The notes beneath the pieces are model-generated. The model was not told where the DNA came from. It saw only the letters and a program-made list of their open reading frames with translations, and searched no databases. Below are positions 1-14,532 of a DNA stretch of 64,000 nt, one piece after another. The number at the start of each line of letters is the position of its first letter. Position 1 is the stretch's first letter. The stretch is from Chamaecrista fasciculata (lineage: Eukaryota > Streptophyta > Magnoliopsida > Fabales > Fabaceae): positions 202,062 through 266,061 of the forward strand of contig QANZ01048681.1 of assembly GCA_003254925.1 (NCBI GenBank), written 5' to 3'. The translations under genes and the position numbers were made by a program.

Positions 1-213
1 AATCATAAATACCTGAGAGATGAGTAAGAATGTCTTATAACTCAGTCAAGATGAATATGAATCTAGATTTAGATATGGATATGAGAATTGATATTGATAT
101 ATAACCATCTAATGGTAACTATACTTCCATCTGGAAGGTATACTGCTGTAACCAAATAGTACATTGCAATTAGAGCAGACATAAAATAATTAAGATTATA
201 TTTCTAGACTTAC

Positions 214-2252
214 AGTGTCACTAGTGCCAAGGCTGATAGCCAGATCTCCGGGAGTATTCAGGGTTAAGCCTGCAGATTCAAAGTAAGTTTTATAAAATGA
301 GCAGGAAATATGATAGAGGATATAAATAGAGAATCTGGTTTCTTTGTGAAAGAGATACCTGCCACACTGTTAGGGTTGTCCCCTGACCAATTAATAACCA
401 AACAATTTTTGTTGAAGTGATATCTGATAGGAGACAAATAAAACTCAGTATCAATCTTGCATTTTGATGCTATCTGGTGCTACCAACAAGTTAACAGAGA
501 AGGGAAGTCAATTTATAGTAGAATTTAAACAAAATTCTTGGTCAAGGTTCAATATGTAAAAAGATGATTCACTCCATTACATACAACAATTGATCGTTTG
601 GGATTCTGCTTGTGTATTTTGTCTTTCAAATTGAAACTCTAAATAAGTATATAACAACATTTTTCTATGTTTTACTGCAGACAGCTATCAACAAGGGCGT
701 ATAGGCATATAAAACAAGCAATTGAAGAGGCAGATCTTATATAAATATGTTTTACCAAAACGCAAAGCTCAGCAACACATCTAGGAGACAACTAGAGTAA
801 TCTGCTAATATACTGAGCTGCTTGTCATTCTGCTTGTGACAATTAATCAAGAAAGCATAAACTTTACAGATAGAACTGGCACTCTAGTTTATATCAAACC
901 AAAGTTTTTTATTCTTGTGAACAACGTTAGTGAGCTATCAACTTATGAGAAAATGTAAGGTTGCCACTGAAATTAACCAACTGGTAGCTAATGGTGATTC
1001 ACAAAGAGCAAACACTCCCAAAATAATTTTGAAGGTATTCTCATTCATATAGAGTTGATACTTAGACTCATCTGGCCATTCTGAAATTCAGCCCGTCGTA
1101 AGGGAGAAATTTCATCCATTAAGTTTTACTTTAAGAAAACATACCTCTCAATGAAATATGGAGCAATGTTTCCAGCAACAGAATATGCAGGGGCTAAGTT
1201 TCCAAGTTTTGACTCCAGATCAGGGGCAGTTGCCTGCAACAACAACAGTTAGAAAATTCAATCATATTGGTTGAACAAGAAATCCTAAATGCAGATTAAA
1301 AACTCCAAGATGCATTAAAACAATATCAAAACAAACTAGAGTGATGATGAGACAAGCACTAAGAAATATGAACCTCAAGTGCTGGTTTCCACCACTCCTT
1401 TTTCCTAATATCCATCAAATTCATTCCAGAACCATCAGAGTGATCAATAGCAGCATAGGCTCCTATAAGAAGAGACGCCATGAAGGAACTAACAAGTGAG
1501 ATCCTCTCAGTGTTGTTGTAAACTTCAGGCTGTGTATCATATATTTTCTTGATTTGGGCTCCAGTGAATCTTTCATAAGCACGAGATCCTGTGACTTTAG
1601 CCAACTCTATTGCTCCCCCACAAGCTTCCTCAATCTGCAGACACTGTGAAGTGGTGCTACTATCCATCCATATTGGGGATTCCTTAATGGTAAAAGCATT
1701 TTCAAACTGATCCAATAGTGACTTCTTAGGATCCAAAGATGATAATATCTGAGCACTACCAGTTTTCCAGTAAACACTACCATGTTGCTGTCCACTACCA
1801 GAAACAGCAGCAATTTTCCCAAAATCCAAATTTGATTTTGAGAGCTTTTGAAGCATAAGATCCAGAGCTTCAATCCACATCAATGTGGGTGAAACTATTC
1901 GGCCATTGACCGTAGAATCTCGGTATACTCCATCCTTGGTATTGTAATGTGGCAAATCAGCATCAAAACGAATTAACTCTGACGCAACAATGTTAAAGCT
2001 TGAATCTAACACAGTTGCCTTCAATGACCTTCAAACCCAAAAAAATTACGAAAAAAAAGTGAGAATTGTTAACTATTTAACTATTCAAACCCTAAATTGA
2101 TTTGGTAAGAATTTTTTTTTTTTTGCCAGAAAAAAGTGATTTGGTAAGAATTGAATATGAACGTAAAATTCAATTTGGAAGAAGCAGACTTACTGGGTAG
2201 AACTATCAAATCCAAGGTAATAAGAATCTTGAGGAAGAGAGAAATCCGCCAT
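214..2252 (-). CDS. XK2: Xylulose kinase (XK2-like), 5' part, truncated by window edge
   Basis: FGGY-family carbohydrate kinase that phosphorylates D-xylulose to xylulose 5-phosphate with ATP. Exons on the minus strand, in order: 2194-2252, 1374-2028, 1145-1233, 359-423 and 214-269, all with GT-AG borders. Phases join without a break to give 308 codons. The ATG at 2250-2252 starts MADFSLPQDSYYLGFDSSTQ; the phosphate-binding motif GFDSSTQ is split by intron 1. Exon 2 holds VSGSGQQHGSVYW and the WMDSSTT motif of xylulokinases. Later exons give WSGDNPNSVAG and LAISLGTSDT, the end of the N-terminal FGGY domain and start of the C-terminal one. The rest (about 250 residues by family length) lies beyond position 1; 1-213 looks like intron. 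There is no obvious transit peptide, and the sequence resembles the cytosolic XK2 type more than plastid XK1. Calling it XK2 is by recalled similarity. Confidence 0.93.
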
Positions 2253-2470
2253 TGGAAAAAAAAACTCCAGAATTCAGTAGGCTCTTTCTTTCAAATTATT
2301 ATTAGCCTTATCTGCTTTTATAGGAGAGGGATTTGGATTATGATGATTTTAAGTTTTGAAATCAGATTCGGATACTCCTATTGATAAATAATGATAATGG
2401 ATTACGTGTTGTTTGGTTGTGATGATGATTTTAACTGTTAAGGAATTTCGTATATAATAAAAATTTTAAA
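2253..2470. other. XK2 upstream region
   Basis: AT-rich DNA immediately 5' of the xylulose kinase ATG; it should hold the 5' leader and core promoter. I could not place a convincing TATA box or transcription start. No coding signal is seen. Confidence 0.4.
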
Positions 2471-2960
2471 ATTTTATTTTTGGTCCTTAAACTATAGGGT
2501 AAATTATATTTTGTTCCTAATACTATTTTGCGTTCCATTTTAATCTTCAAACTTTCGCATTTGTTCCGCTTTGACCCCAAAATGTGATTTTATTGGGTTT
2601 TCGTCATTATTTATAACTTGGACAATTGAGATACATCATTTCTGTCTCACATGTGTCTTAATAAGTGAATTGATAAAGAGAAAAAAAAAATTTATTTTTC
2701 AATTTGTGATTAAGAATGAAAAGTTTTCTTTCTCTCTTTGTCAACTCATTTATTATGACATAGATGAGAGATAAATAATTTATCTCAACTGTCCAAGTTT
2801 AAAATAACAGTGGAAATCATATTGAAATTGCATTTTGGGGATTAAAACGAAACAAATATGAAATCTTGAGGATCAAAATAGAACAAAAATAAGTTTTAAG
2901 ATCAAAAGGAAATTTATCTCATATTTTGAGGACTAAAATTTAATGACCAAAAAATATAAA
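2471..2960. repeat. Foldback (long inverted-repeat) element
   Basis: Two arms of about 150-170 bp are degenerate reverse complements: the left arm reads 'tttggtccttaaac...' and the right arm ends '...gaggactaaaatttaatgaccaaa'. Both arms repeat short motifs such as 'ttttgatcct', typical of plant foldback or MULE-derived elements. A related left-arm fragment lies at 14731-14935. No clean target-site duplication was found, so the borders are approximate. Confidence 0.6.
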
Positions 2961-4111
2961 TAAATTTAAATTTAAGGATCAATCAAATTATTATTAATAA
3001 TTGCGACATTTCAAAGACGGGCTGATTCTGTTTTTAAGAAACAACTTTTGAAAACTATTTTAAAATTTGTTTTTTAAAAAAAAAGTTTTCAAAAACAAAA
3101 AAAGTGAGAAGAGCGAAGGAAGAACCAGAGGGTAGAAGATTCTATTTGGATAAGTAGAAAATTATGTTAATGTCACCGCCTCTTTTTTCTCCGGTTTTTA
3201 GAAACCAAAATAGGTTTGAGTTGTTTTTTTATTTTAGGTTTTAAAAACAAATTTTAATTTTTTGATTTTTAAAATCGGATACAAAAAAAATAGGTTATCA
3301 AGCAAGTTTTTTTGTTTTTTTTTTTTAAAACAAAAAACTATTTTTCAAGACAAAAATCAAACAAACCCCAAGTCTTATATTTTAATTATTCAAAAATTAA
3401 TTTGTTGACTCAATATAAATTTAAAACATAAATAATGAGTTTTCTCAAATAATAATTATGTATATATAATTATATATCATCGTTTTTTTTTTATTTTTTG
3501 TTTTTGATATTTTTGAAAATGGAACTAGATAGTAGAAAGTTGGACCTTGAAATTAGTGATAGAAGCTGAAGCTACATGTAATGTTTTCCTAATGAACTAA
3601 CATTGATTACCACAATGAGAGCAAAAGTGAAAAACTTAAGATGTGAATAGTGAAGATGTCATCACTGAGAGAGGCAAAATGTGATAATGTGAAGGAGTTA
3701 GAGTTGTAGTTTGTTTTATTATTGTTTTCTAAATTATATAATTTAAATTACTTGGATATTGATTTGTTATTTTTGTGTCACCTAACACTTCTGGAGTCAT
3801 TCATTTAACTAGACTTAACAGTCTTTTGCACAATATGAAAAATTTAAGGATTATTTTATGTAATTTTAAAGTACAAATTGGTAAAAAATACACATATTCC
3901 AGAGTCACTTGCATTTTAACATTTTTTAAATTGGTGAAAAAATAACAAAATACTATTTTTAAAAATCAATAAACAAGAATAAAACTAATATATTTCAACC
4001 CGTGAAAAAACTAAAAAGAAAGTAAAGAATCGTTGATCAAACTACAACAATTTATCACAAACTAGTTCAAATTTTATTTTTATAGTAACTTTCCAAAACA
4101 ATTTAATTTTT
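2961..4111. other. AT-rich intergenic DNA, no gene seen
   Basis: Long A and T runs, for example 3060-3110 and 3300-3350, with no sustained open frame and no recognisable domain. Part of 3000-3370 looks like another decayed A/T-rich inverted-repeat element, but I could not define its ends. Confidence 0.5.
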
Positions 4112-4240
4112 TTTTTAACAAAAAGTTTAGGTGAGTTGGACCCCAAGGGCTCACCAAGGCCAAGGTATGCCTTCAGGCTCTATGAACACATACAGAGGTA
4201 CTTACAGATCACCTACTAATAAGGTTCTCACATCGGCAGC
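4112..4240 (-). repeat. Truncated SINE, same family as 50057-50261
   Basis: The plus-strand text 'aagtttaggtgagttgga' and 'caccaaggccaaggtatgcc' matches the SINE body at 50070-50200 over about 125 bp with scattered substitutions. It breaks off after 'cacatcggcagcggga', before the tRNA-like B and A boxes, so it lacks the promoter head in this orientation. It lies about 370 bp beyond the CNX1 stop codon. Confidence 0.55.
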
Positions 4241-4506
4241 GGGAATTTTTTTAAAAAAATTGTCAGATTTTTTTCCTTCCAAAATGCAATTTTGAACAAC
4301 TATTTTTAAATGCACAAATGTAAAAGATAGGGTCAAACAAGCCCTAAATTCTTTAAAATGCTTATCAGGACCTCAGAATGCTAGAGTATGGTGACTAATC
4401 AAGAAATTGTTTCCACTAGACATTTATTGCAGCAATATCTAAAGAGTTTCCAGGGCAAGGGAAAACAGAAACTTGCATAATTACAAAGTTTACATATTAC
4501 CAAGAT

Positions 4507-4512
4507 TTTATT
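4507..4512 (-). terminator. Candidate poly(A) signal of CNX1
   Basis: AATAAA on the minus strand about 95 bp downstream of the CNX1 stop codon. Plausible by position only; plant signals are loose. Confidence 0.35.
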
Positions 4513-4606
4513 TTAAGCCTTCAACCCCAGAAGAAACCAAAAAATAAATAGGGTAGGAAACAGAGGGAAGTAAGAAGAGACATCACAGAATACAAATCTT
4601 ACTTTA

Positions 4607-7600
4607 TCAACAACAAGCACGAGTGGGTTCAGAGCCACCATTAGTGGCTAACTTAAAGCTCTGTTCCCATGTATCTGCAGTCGCAGCTTCGGCGTGAGGG
4701 ATGTGACGAGGATGTTTCTCTCTCTTATCTCCCCTGAGCTGCTTTAAAGCATGCTTAAGTGCTGGCAGTAAAGCTTCCATACACTCAGCAACAGCATTTG
4801 GATTTCCAGGCATGTTAATGATCTAAATATCGACAAGTCAAGGAAGGATCACAAGTTAATATGTAATTATCAATTTGTGAAGACATAGTTATTATGCTTG
4901 GATCCAGGATGTAATTAGTTTAGCAATTAATTATTATACCACACCCCTTAACTATATATAAGATAGAATTAATGAGGCAGGAGATTAAAGACACATTTGT
5001 ACATAGTAAACTTTATTCAAACAAGAGAGAATACAATGAGGACAAAATCAGTCTACAAAAAAGAGAAGAAATGAAAAGAGAAACAGAGGGGAGAAAACAA
5101 TGATACCAACCAGTACGTACTCCAGGATGCAGTACTCTTAAGACAAAAACTAACATCGCATTTGAACTTTGAATTGTCATAATTTATCAATCACTATGGA
5201 TTTCCTGCTTGTTTAATGGACAGGTGGAGCAAGGGGTCTGACTGACATTACGTTGTTTAGTTATGAAACACGGCTTTCCCATGTTGTATGTCTAATACTA
5301 ACACCACAACTACTTATCTGACACATGCACTTGTCATAATTAAATAAATACTTTTCTTTTGGGACAAAAGCGGGATGTGGTTTGCACACACACTAAGCTT
5401 CACGTATACTTGAACCAGACATGATTTAGGCAAGGATGATTCCAAAAAATGGAGAAAAGAAAGAATAAAATGAAAGACTGGAGAACCCATTAATGACAAC
5501 TAAAGCTGTTTCCTAATTGCTAGTCTTGTTTGAAAAATATAGGGTAACAAATTTTGATTTAGCAGAAATGATTTAGAAAATAATAGTAAGATACTTAGAA
5601 TATGGCATATATATTACCACACACACATACCGTATTGTGTCATATATTTTTCTTTTTTTAAGCATACCATGTCAGTGTGTCTATATCATATCAATGCCTA
5701 TGTTTCTTACTTCTATATCATGAAATACTACTATGTTCTATAAAGAAGCAATGCAAAGATTATATATGTATATAGAAATACTAGTGAAACACTGAAGTAA
5801 TATTAACAAAAAAAAAGAAAGAAAAGTAAAATACGACCATAAATGAAGTTTCAAAGGCTATTTTTCCGCATTATCATTCTTTTTTAAACAGAGAACAAAA
5901 TTGCCATTTTTCTTTTTCTTACCAATGTTGAGCCTCTAATTCCAGCGGTAGAGCGTGAAAGCATAGCAAATGGGGTCACCTATTTTAGAAATAGAGAGAA
6001 ACATGACAATAATGTTTCACCAGCAATAACCTAAATGACATAAATTAAATACACAGTAGACAAATAACTAGATAATCAATTGAAAAGCCTTGACAGCAGA
6101 GAAACAGGCCCCAAAAAAACATTCGAAGCCACCATGCAGAAGCATGCATCAAATTGCCTCTTTAAAATAGAATTGAAGTGAGACAAAAAGGGTAACAGCA
6201 ATCTTGGAGTAACATAAGCAAAGTAATGCCATATTTAGAGAGTAAATATGTTACCAGGCTTTAATATTTTACCACCATTAGTAACTAGCTATTCAGTGTT
6301 TATTATATATTTCACAAGGTTAACCCCTATCAATACTCAAAACTCAACAGGTTTAAGAGACAGAATTCAAATTATAGATGCCTCTCTTATTCCCACAGAT
6401 AAAATTGATGGGTGGTCTTTCGGTTTCCATCCATCTGAGCAATGAGATAAGTGGCAAAGATGAGAGGGATCAATAGATTCAAGAAGGTAAAAAATAGATC
6501 AATCATAAATTTTGAATACAGTAAATTGAATAATCAACATTTCAGTGGTGATTTTCATTTTCCATAATAATAAGCAGCAATGACTGATAAACCTTATGCT
6601 AATTTAGCTAATAATGTCTGAGGTCTGGTTCAGTATAGCTAGAACTCAGATTTAATTGTCCTCTGCTGCTTTATTATTTCTTCACTTAAGCACAGGGATT
6701 TTGGAACAGATCAGCACTTCCCAAATGCACTTGGCTCAATGAAATGTAGGGCACTAATGAGAAAGCAATCTCTACAGCCTGTTGGAAAATTTTTCCCCTC
6801 AAAAATGTACTTTTTCAGTTGAAGCTTCCAGTAAAAAATAAGAGTATTTAGATTGACTTAAAACACACCAAAAAAAAAAGCTAAAAATGATTTTTTTTCC
6901 AGAAGCAGTCTAATATTTAGATTGACTTATAAAAGCAGTCTAATATAATTTTAGATAAAATTATGGACTAGTAGATAGACAATACTTGAAATTACTTTTT
7001 ACATGATCAACTATAAAGGAAAGAGAATATAAAAATAACTTATGACTTGAAGAACCTTATAGCAAAGATAAAAGAAACTTTACATAATTTTTTTCCCATA
7101 AGAAAATAATATTTTCTCTTCTACAGTAAAAAGAAAAATTAATTAACAAAGTTACGTCATAGTAAGGAATCTATTTGGAATGTTTTTTTTTGTTTTTTTC
7201 CTCACAGAGGAATCCAGCATACCAGTGTAAAAATTGTAGCCTAACAAACACCCCCTTAAAGTTAACTCTTTTAAAACACTCAATTTATGTAAGATACTTT
7301 GGAGAGTTAGGCCCTTCACTAGTAACAAGGTAAGACAATGAGATACCATGAAAAACAGAGCACACGGCAATAATTACATGTCTGATCAACATATCCAAAG
7401 CTGTACCATTAAGCTCTCTCGCATCATTACATGCAAAAGACCAGGTGTTTCTTTCTCAATCAATTGTTTCGTGGCCTCCGGTGTTACATCTCGTGCAGTA
7501 AAACCTGTGCCACCTTGATTATAAAAGAAGAAAAAAAATCGAAGTCAGCACAAGAAAGTAAGGTGTTTTTCCTATTCATAACAGAAGCTTACTAATAGAT

Positions 7601-10600
7601 TGACAAAATAAAACAATACCCAGAGTAATTATAAGATCCATTTGTTCAATATCACTCCATCTTCTCAGAATGTTCTGGATTTTCTCCACTTCATCTGGGA
7701 CCACAGCTGTTTCTACTACTCTTGCTCCCCCTAACCTTTCTGAAGAGGAATTAACAACAGAAACTGCCCTGGGTCCACTATTAAAATGCATAGGAATTAG
7801 TAAATTTTCAAGCTGACAAATACAATTTTGACCTAAATTTCTTCCAAGCCACATTTGAAAATAGTGATATCTTTAAAAAAAAATAGTGTTTAAAAGATAA
7901 AATTCTTTTATTAAAGAGAAAAATATAAGACATGCTCTGAGCTTGCTAATTCAATATAATGGCAATCTGTCATCGTTTGATTGTTTCTGAATATGGATAA
8001 TGGTAAAAATCTAAAAAAAATGAACTTCTCACATATATATGCACACTCGATAAATCAAGGAAAATGCCAAATCAAAAAGATGACTAGTTTCTAGCATCTA
8101 GAGCTACTATTGCAGTTACTCCTACACTTATAACTTTTTCCTCTTTTATTCCCTTTCATGGTGATTTGAAGTAATCTCGCAAGAGGCTCCAAATATCCTC
8201 AACCAGTCTTAAGGAAAGAGGACAAAAGGTCCCCTGGTGAAGGTAAACAGAACAATGAAGTAAGGTAAGAGTGAACAAATAAGAAAATTCAAACCATACA
8301 TTTTAAGACACCCCCTATAATGCATAAGTACAATGTTCAAACATTCAAGAATATGAAACACTTTAAATCCTCACAGAAATATTTTTCTGGCTTTCCATGT
8401 AGCAGAAATGATTATTATTTTCCAATCATGCAGATAAGGCAGAACACAGCAATCAACCTTTCAAATGCAACCAAGATATCAGACCCAAACCCAGACCATA
8501 ACATATTAAACAGAAGCTATTGACTTCAGACACTTTTTCATTGAAACTGCAACTGTTGCAATACACTCAGTGCTTCCAACATCCGCTTTGACATTGAATA
8601 ATATCAAGTTTGCCCTTTACTTTGGCATCAACATTGTGACCTCTTTGAAATAATGATTCAAAAAGGTGTATCCAGATGCTACTGAGCTATAAAACAGTGA
8701 GAAGAAAAATGATTTAACATATTCTAGCAGCACTGGTTGAACCATTTAAGTAATAAATCAATGCCTTGCTTCAGCATCCATAAAATATATTCTAAGATTG
8801 ATTTTATAAAGTCCCTATATGCACTCAATATAAATAACAATATTCCTAGCTAACTTTGTTGGATAAAGAAAAAAGATATTACTTCAGACGCCAATCTAAG
8901 AACTTCTAAGTTCTAATGAATAAGGCCAAATTTATGATACACCATATAATTTAAATCATAATCATATGGCATTTTCATGAATAAAATCAATTGGTTACAA
9001 GAATGTTCGCTCAAAGCTGCTTCAAAATTAATTAATTAATTAACTTCTTCTAAAGAAGTAGTTGAACATTTTGTCGAACACAACCAATTAAAGTACTTGG
9101 CTACTTCTAGAAAGAACACCGAAGAAAGCTGTAAAAACGCTTTGAAGCTGTTTTCCAACCATGTCTGTGCCTGTGTAAATATGCACCCACATAAAATATA
9201 GCCCAATACCTTCGATCAGGTCCAGCCCCCATTGCAACTGTATCACTTACTGTAAGAATAGCAACTCGGACTTCAGCATCACTTGGTCTATCTGCAGTTG
9301 TCGTATGTGATACAGTTCCTGACAAAGCAAAGGCTGAATCTGACGGTGTACTATTCCCACTAGCAGCCAAAGATCTTAGTTCGGAAATTATAATAGAGGA
9401 CACAAGGGTCCCAGCAGAAATTACATCGCCTGTTGCCGGCAACTCCAGCAAGGCATTAGCTGACTTCAAACTTAGTAAACGACTGCTCATCTGTTGTCCA
9501 GTGCTCTCAGCAACAAAGCTGAAACTCAGGAACAGGGCAAATATACTATTATTTCAGTATTCCACTTTTTTAAACTGTTTATATCAAAATTTCATCACAT
9601 GCATCTTCTTAAACTATAGGGATCAAATATAGCCATTGTCCCTGCAACCCATCACAGCAAAACTCCCTGCCCCAATCCCAAAAAAAAAAAAAAAAAAATT
9701 ACCAAACCCAAACACAACAAAGAGATCAGATATGTTTGATGATTCTACCAGACCTAGATGAGCAACTCACAAACGACTTACCCAGGATTGCCAGTTCCAT
9801 CATTGTCGCTCCATGCAACAATAGCACGATGATATTCTGGACGATCTCGACCTGTTTTGATAGGCTGGTGGAGCCGAGCTTTTACTCTGCACAGAAAGAA
9901 AGTTAAATGAATCAGAGAGAGAATAAGCAGATCACCATCTTAAAGTCAAATACCTATATCAACAGAAGTTTGGATGTTTATGTGACCTCATATGTTGAGG
10001 GCTTCTCCATCCTGCAAGATGGTGTATTGCAGGGACCACAAAGAGATGGAAACAAACTAAAGAGCTGACAGGATTTCCAGGTAGCCCAAAAGTTAGAATT
10101 TTATTTTCTGTTGATTTGAAGCCAATTTCAGCGAATGTCACTGGTTTCCCGGGTTTCATACACACCTGAAGGATTCATAAACATCAAAGTAACATGACAT
10201 TCTTCCACCTATTATATACACATGGCATCCATGACCCAAATCATGGGACCTTACTATAGTTTTAAATAATAAACTCAAAACAATGCATGATGTCAACCTT
10301 ACTAAAATGAACTTTTCCTCGTTTTTCAAGCAATGGCTTGATAAAATCTCTGTCTCCCATGGAAACACCTCCTGAAGTTAGAAGAATGTGAATTCCAGAA
10401 GCAAAACCATCATCTAATATCCTCCCCAGAACTTCTTCATCATCCTGAGCAATACCAAGGTCTACAACTTTGCACTGAAGCTGTAATGCAGCTGCCATCA
10501 GCATGGCACGATTAGAGTCCCTAATCTGCAGAAATTCTATGTTAGCTCACATTCATTTTGTACCAATCACCAAGAAAATCTTGAAAATATTCAGATTTAA

Positions 10601-13600
10601 CAATTCAAAAAACTTAGGATATAGTTCTGAGACCTAATTACCAGTAGTTCTTCAAACATGCAACAGAAAACTAATGACCCTACTACGTATCAGTCTTTTT
10701 CAAAAATGGAAGACATTGTACTAGAAAAAGAAGAATCTGGAACTAGCAGCTGGAATATAAGAAATACTCAAACAGAAAATACAAGAAAAGCTCAAAACAG
10801 TATGCAGTAACAAAACCCCCAAAAGGTTTCATAGTTCAGAATAGCTTTCCAGTCTCTTTCCACATAAGACAAGGTGTTTCCCTTAAAAAGGAACTATTCT
10901 TGTGTGCCTCCCCCTTCATGAACAATGTATGGCAGGGATGGGCTCCGTAGAGTGCCATCAATTGTACATACAAAATAAAAAGGGGTGGGAGGAGAGGGGG
11001 GCATATTACATAATTTCCTTAAAAAGACCACATCTGAGCACAAAAGAGAAGCTAGATACAGAATCCTCTGCCAAAAAACAATTAAAGAAGATACGCTCAT
11101 GAATAGCATAAATTCTCTCCAACCAAACTAACCACAAAACCCATAAACCAGATGTTGCCGCAAAAAAATTTTTTTTTTTTTTTCCTTCTTATTACAAAAA
11201 TCTTTCAATTGAATGAGAAACAGTTATCAGTACTAGGGCATACCCAACTGTCAAAACAGAAATACCATAGACTTGCTCCACAAGTATCTCACAGCTGGAA
11301 ACTGGATGAAAAAGGGGGAAAGTTTCTGAACTAGATCCACTCATTACACATATGTGAGGAGGAAGAGCCATATAGCAATTTATGTCCTTTTCAATTCATT
11401 TTAATACATTTCATTCCCTGCCCATCTTAGTTCTTCTAACCAAAGTCAACTGAGACTTTAAAATTGGTCCAAAATCCACCGATTTCAATTTAGCTATCAC
11501 TATCAGTATTATAGAAACATTGGTAGTAATTTAACAGTCTATGCAGATAACATAACATTTTAGTCTTGTTTAAGGTTTTTTTTTTCCAATAACTAACTTA
11601 GACGGTACATCCACCAGCCTCTACATAATAGCTCTAATAAGAGCATTACTGTTCCCATATGAGCTATTACTAAAATTTTGAGGACTTATCTTATAAGTTA
11701 GAACTTTGTTGACAACTACACTTTATGAATTATCAACCTCTTCAGGAGTTCGTGTAACATACATTAGCTAAGAAACTCTAAATTGTTAACCAAGAAGTCA
11801 TATATTATGCTAGTCTTCCATAATACTCTATTAATACCTGACCACGGCCTAGATGCCCAGTAGTTGGCTCTACAAGTTCATCTCCAGTGGAAAGCACAGC
11901 AACTGTTGGAGTAGGATAAACCTGTAAAAAACCATTGTTACTAATCATTTCAATAATAGATACTAGTGTCATAGTATTTTAAGCCAAGAAACAGATTAAA
12001 TATATGCATTTACAGGAAGAGGTTTACAAGTATCTTAATATAAAACTGTTTGTATATATATATATAAACTCAATACTGAACTGAAGTTTTAAGATACCTT
12101 CACTTTTGTCACACCAACTGTAGCAAGTAAGCCAATCTCTGAAGCACCTAATTTTTCTCCAGATGTTAGGACAATTGAATCCTTCTGAATATCAACTCCC
12201 TGTCAATGAATTATAAGACAGTCTTATTAATCCTGTAAAGTAAAAGAAAACTCATCTAAGACAAAAAAAACAGTGAACAAAGGTATTTTTCATTTATTAT
12301 GTTCAGATATTATAGTTAATTTTCATTTACATACATATTTAGGTCAAATAAACCCCCCGCCCCAGCGATCACTAACAAATATACCCCACAAATAACTAAA
12401 AGGAAGCATATATGAATGGTGGTAGCATCACAATCACCAAACATACCACTGGGCGTATGTCATTGCCTTTGGTGGTTTTCACCAATATCCGCACCCGCTT
12501 TGCCTCAACTTTTTCAGTATCCTCAACCTGAACAACTGCATCAGCACCATCAGGTATTGGACCTGAGTCAAGAAAAATAAAATGTTAGAAAATTAGTCAT
12601 AAACAAAAGGATCTCACCTCCACAGAGCAAGATAAAAAAAAGGGTGGACAAAAATTGCCTCTTACAGCTTTAAGAGCAAACCATTTAGATTTAAATAACA
12701 TCACTGATCAACCAACATGCAGCTCAAACCCAGATTTAAGGGCATAATCCTAGAGAATGAGCCATATTATCTTTCTATTGCTCATGCACACATCATAGGC
12801 AGTTTAAACTTCAAAACAATAGTATAAAAACTAGACTAATCATTAAGCCAGTTTAATTGACTAATTTTAGTTTCACTAATTTAGCCATTATCAAAATGAT
12901 GACAAATAAATATATGTATTTTTTATTATAGAATATAAAACATCACATATTACAAATTTAATAACAAATAATGACGTCATAAATTTTAAAAATTTTATCA
13001 TTAAATTAATTTAATAATATCCTTACATATACAGATAAGTTAAAATACAACAAAATTATAATCAAAATATAAAATCTCCTATCATGAAGATATATATATC
13101 CCCAGAAAAATTATAAAAAAAAAAATCAAATAAAAAATAATTATCTAAACCCATTCAACCACTAAAATGACCAGTATGTACCAATATTTGACTGATTCAG
13201 CTGGTTCTTCACTACCTATTGATTGGGCAACTATTAGGTTCTTTGAAACTGGACGCCTAACCAATTCACTGGTTTTAAAATTGAACCAGCCTGTCTTGTC
13301 TGCTTCTCTGATCATTGCAAAAGCATGTGATATGCTTGAAACGAATAACAATCAATAACACGGTTTAGTTCAAACCCCTATTTCCCACCGTTTCCTCACC
13401 AACAGTAAGACAAATTTTACATGATAATCTAACTACAAATTATACACCAAACACCCTTAGCTATCTATACATGGCTAGAAAACTTAATAACAAACTCTTT
13501 TCAAGACACCAAAGAGTTATCAAACTAGTGTAACCTGGAGCTTTTCCTCTCTTCTCTTTCCAAAACATTCCTTATACAAAATTAAACATAAAGTTCTCAA

Positions 13601-14532
13601 ATTTTCATTTGGTCCTACCAGAATGTGTCACAAAGAACCCTACAATTACTAAGTAACAAAAAGAGATAAAAACTCTAGCCACCCTAAAGGGAAAGTTAAA
13701 AAAAACAAAGGTCTTTGGTCAAGAAAAAAGAAAAGCTGACAGTAAAAAATGTTGTAGTTTGGGAATATTTCATATATCATACTCTACCTATAAATCAAAC
13801 TATTTCTTTCCTTCGGAGTTTGGGATTAGGCATTGTAACATAATGAAGCTCCACAAAGCATGTTTAGAAGAAATTCAGGTTAAATATATCATTAAAAACA
13901 AGGAAACAACAAACCTCCAGTTGTTACGTAAGCCACTGTGCCAGGAGTCACAATAACACCAACTCCATCATTCCCAGCCCTTGATTCAGCGATTACTGTA
14001 TATTCCCCAGGCCCATCAGCAGCAACCACTGCATAACCATCCTGCAGCAATTCTGATTATACACCATGGGTGGCACCGACCAATTCATGAAACTTTAGAA
14101 GTAATTCAAATAACAATCCAAGCTTCTTCAGAATGTTTAACAATTTTCTCATTAACAAAAAAATATCACATGCCCAACAGCTCATTCATCACATTGTAAA
14201 AGAAGCATTACAACTAGAGAAAAAGACTATGAATGATTTTCACTCCTTTTCGTAAAAACAAATAAGAAAACACTAAAGAAATCAATATTCAGAACAGAGA
14301 CTAAAATACATCCAATAGCTTATTTATCAAATCATAAAGGAATAACTGCTGAATTAGGGTGTAAAGAAAGTATGTTGACCTTGACTGAAGCTGGGTAAGG
14401 AGGCAAAGGGTCGGGAGCACGAATATCATCGGCCAAAACCTTGCCAATGGCGTCAGATAATGGTACAGTGATCGGAGGAAGGCGCTTAGAGACATTGAGG
14501 ACTGTTTGAAGAGCATCATTCACAGAGATCAT
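4607..14532 (-). CDS. CNX1: Molybdenum cofactor biosynthesis protein CNX1 (MoeA-MogA fusion), complete
   Basis: Catalyses the last steps of Moco synthesis: the G domain adenylylates molybdopterin and the E domain inserts molybdate; in plants the protein is cytosolic and binds the cytoskeleton. Exons: 14380-14532, 13915-14041, 12447-12562, 12098-12199, 11838-11921, 10298-10525, 9987-10165, 9782-9886, 9210-9518, 7620-7777, 7407-7513, 5923-5979, 4607-4822. They sum to 1941 nt, 646 aa plus stop. E domain (about 1-440): [48 protein letters not shown] (residues 244-255), [12 protein letters not shown] and [10 protein letters not shown] domain (about 445-610): [21 protein letters not shown] (GGTG at 521-524), [38 protein letters not shown]. 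The order E then G is the plant order. The start [20 protein letters not shown] matches the family N-terminus. Exon 9 could also start 6 nt earlier (AG at 9525-9526), but 9518 gives the conserved GFVAESTG. No frameshift is seen. Confidence 0.97.

Noticed and set aside
1..213. Search for the next xylulose kinase exon
   Set aside because: No segment encodes the expected residues after LGTSDT with an acceptor in phase, so this stretch is treated as intron.
13145..13358. Open frames on both strands in CNX1 intron 2
   Set aside because: Repetitive 'ctggttc'/'gaaccag' words suggest an old inverted-repeat element; no domain, and the CNX1 phase joins perfectly across the intron.
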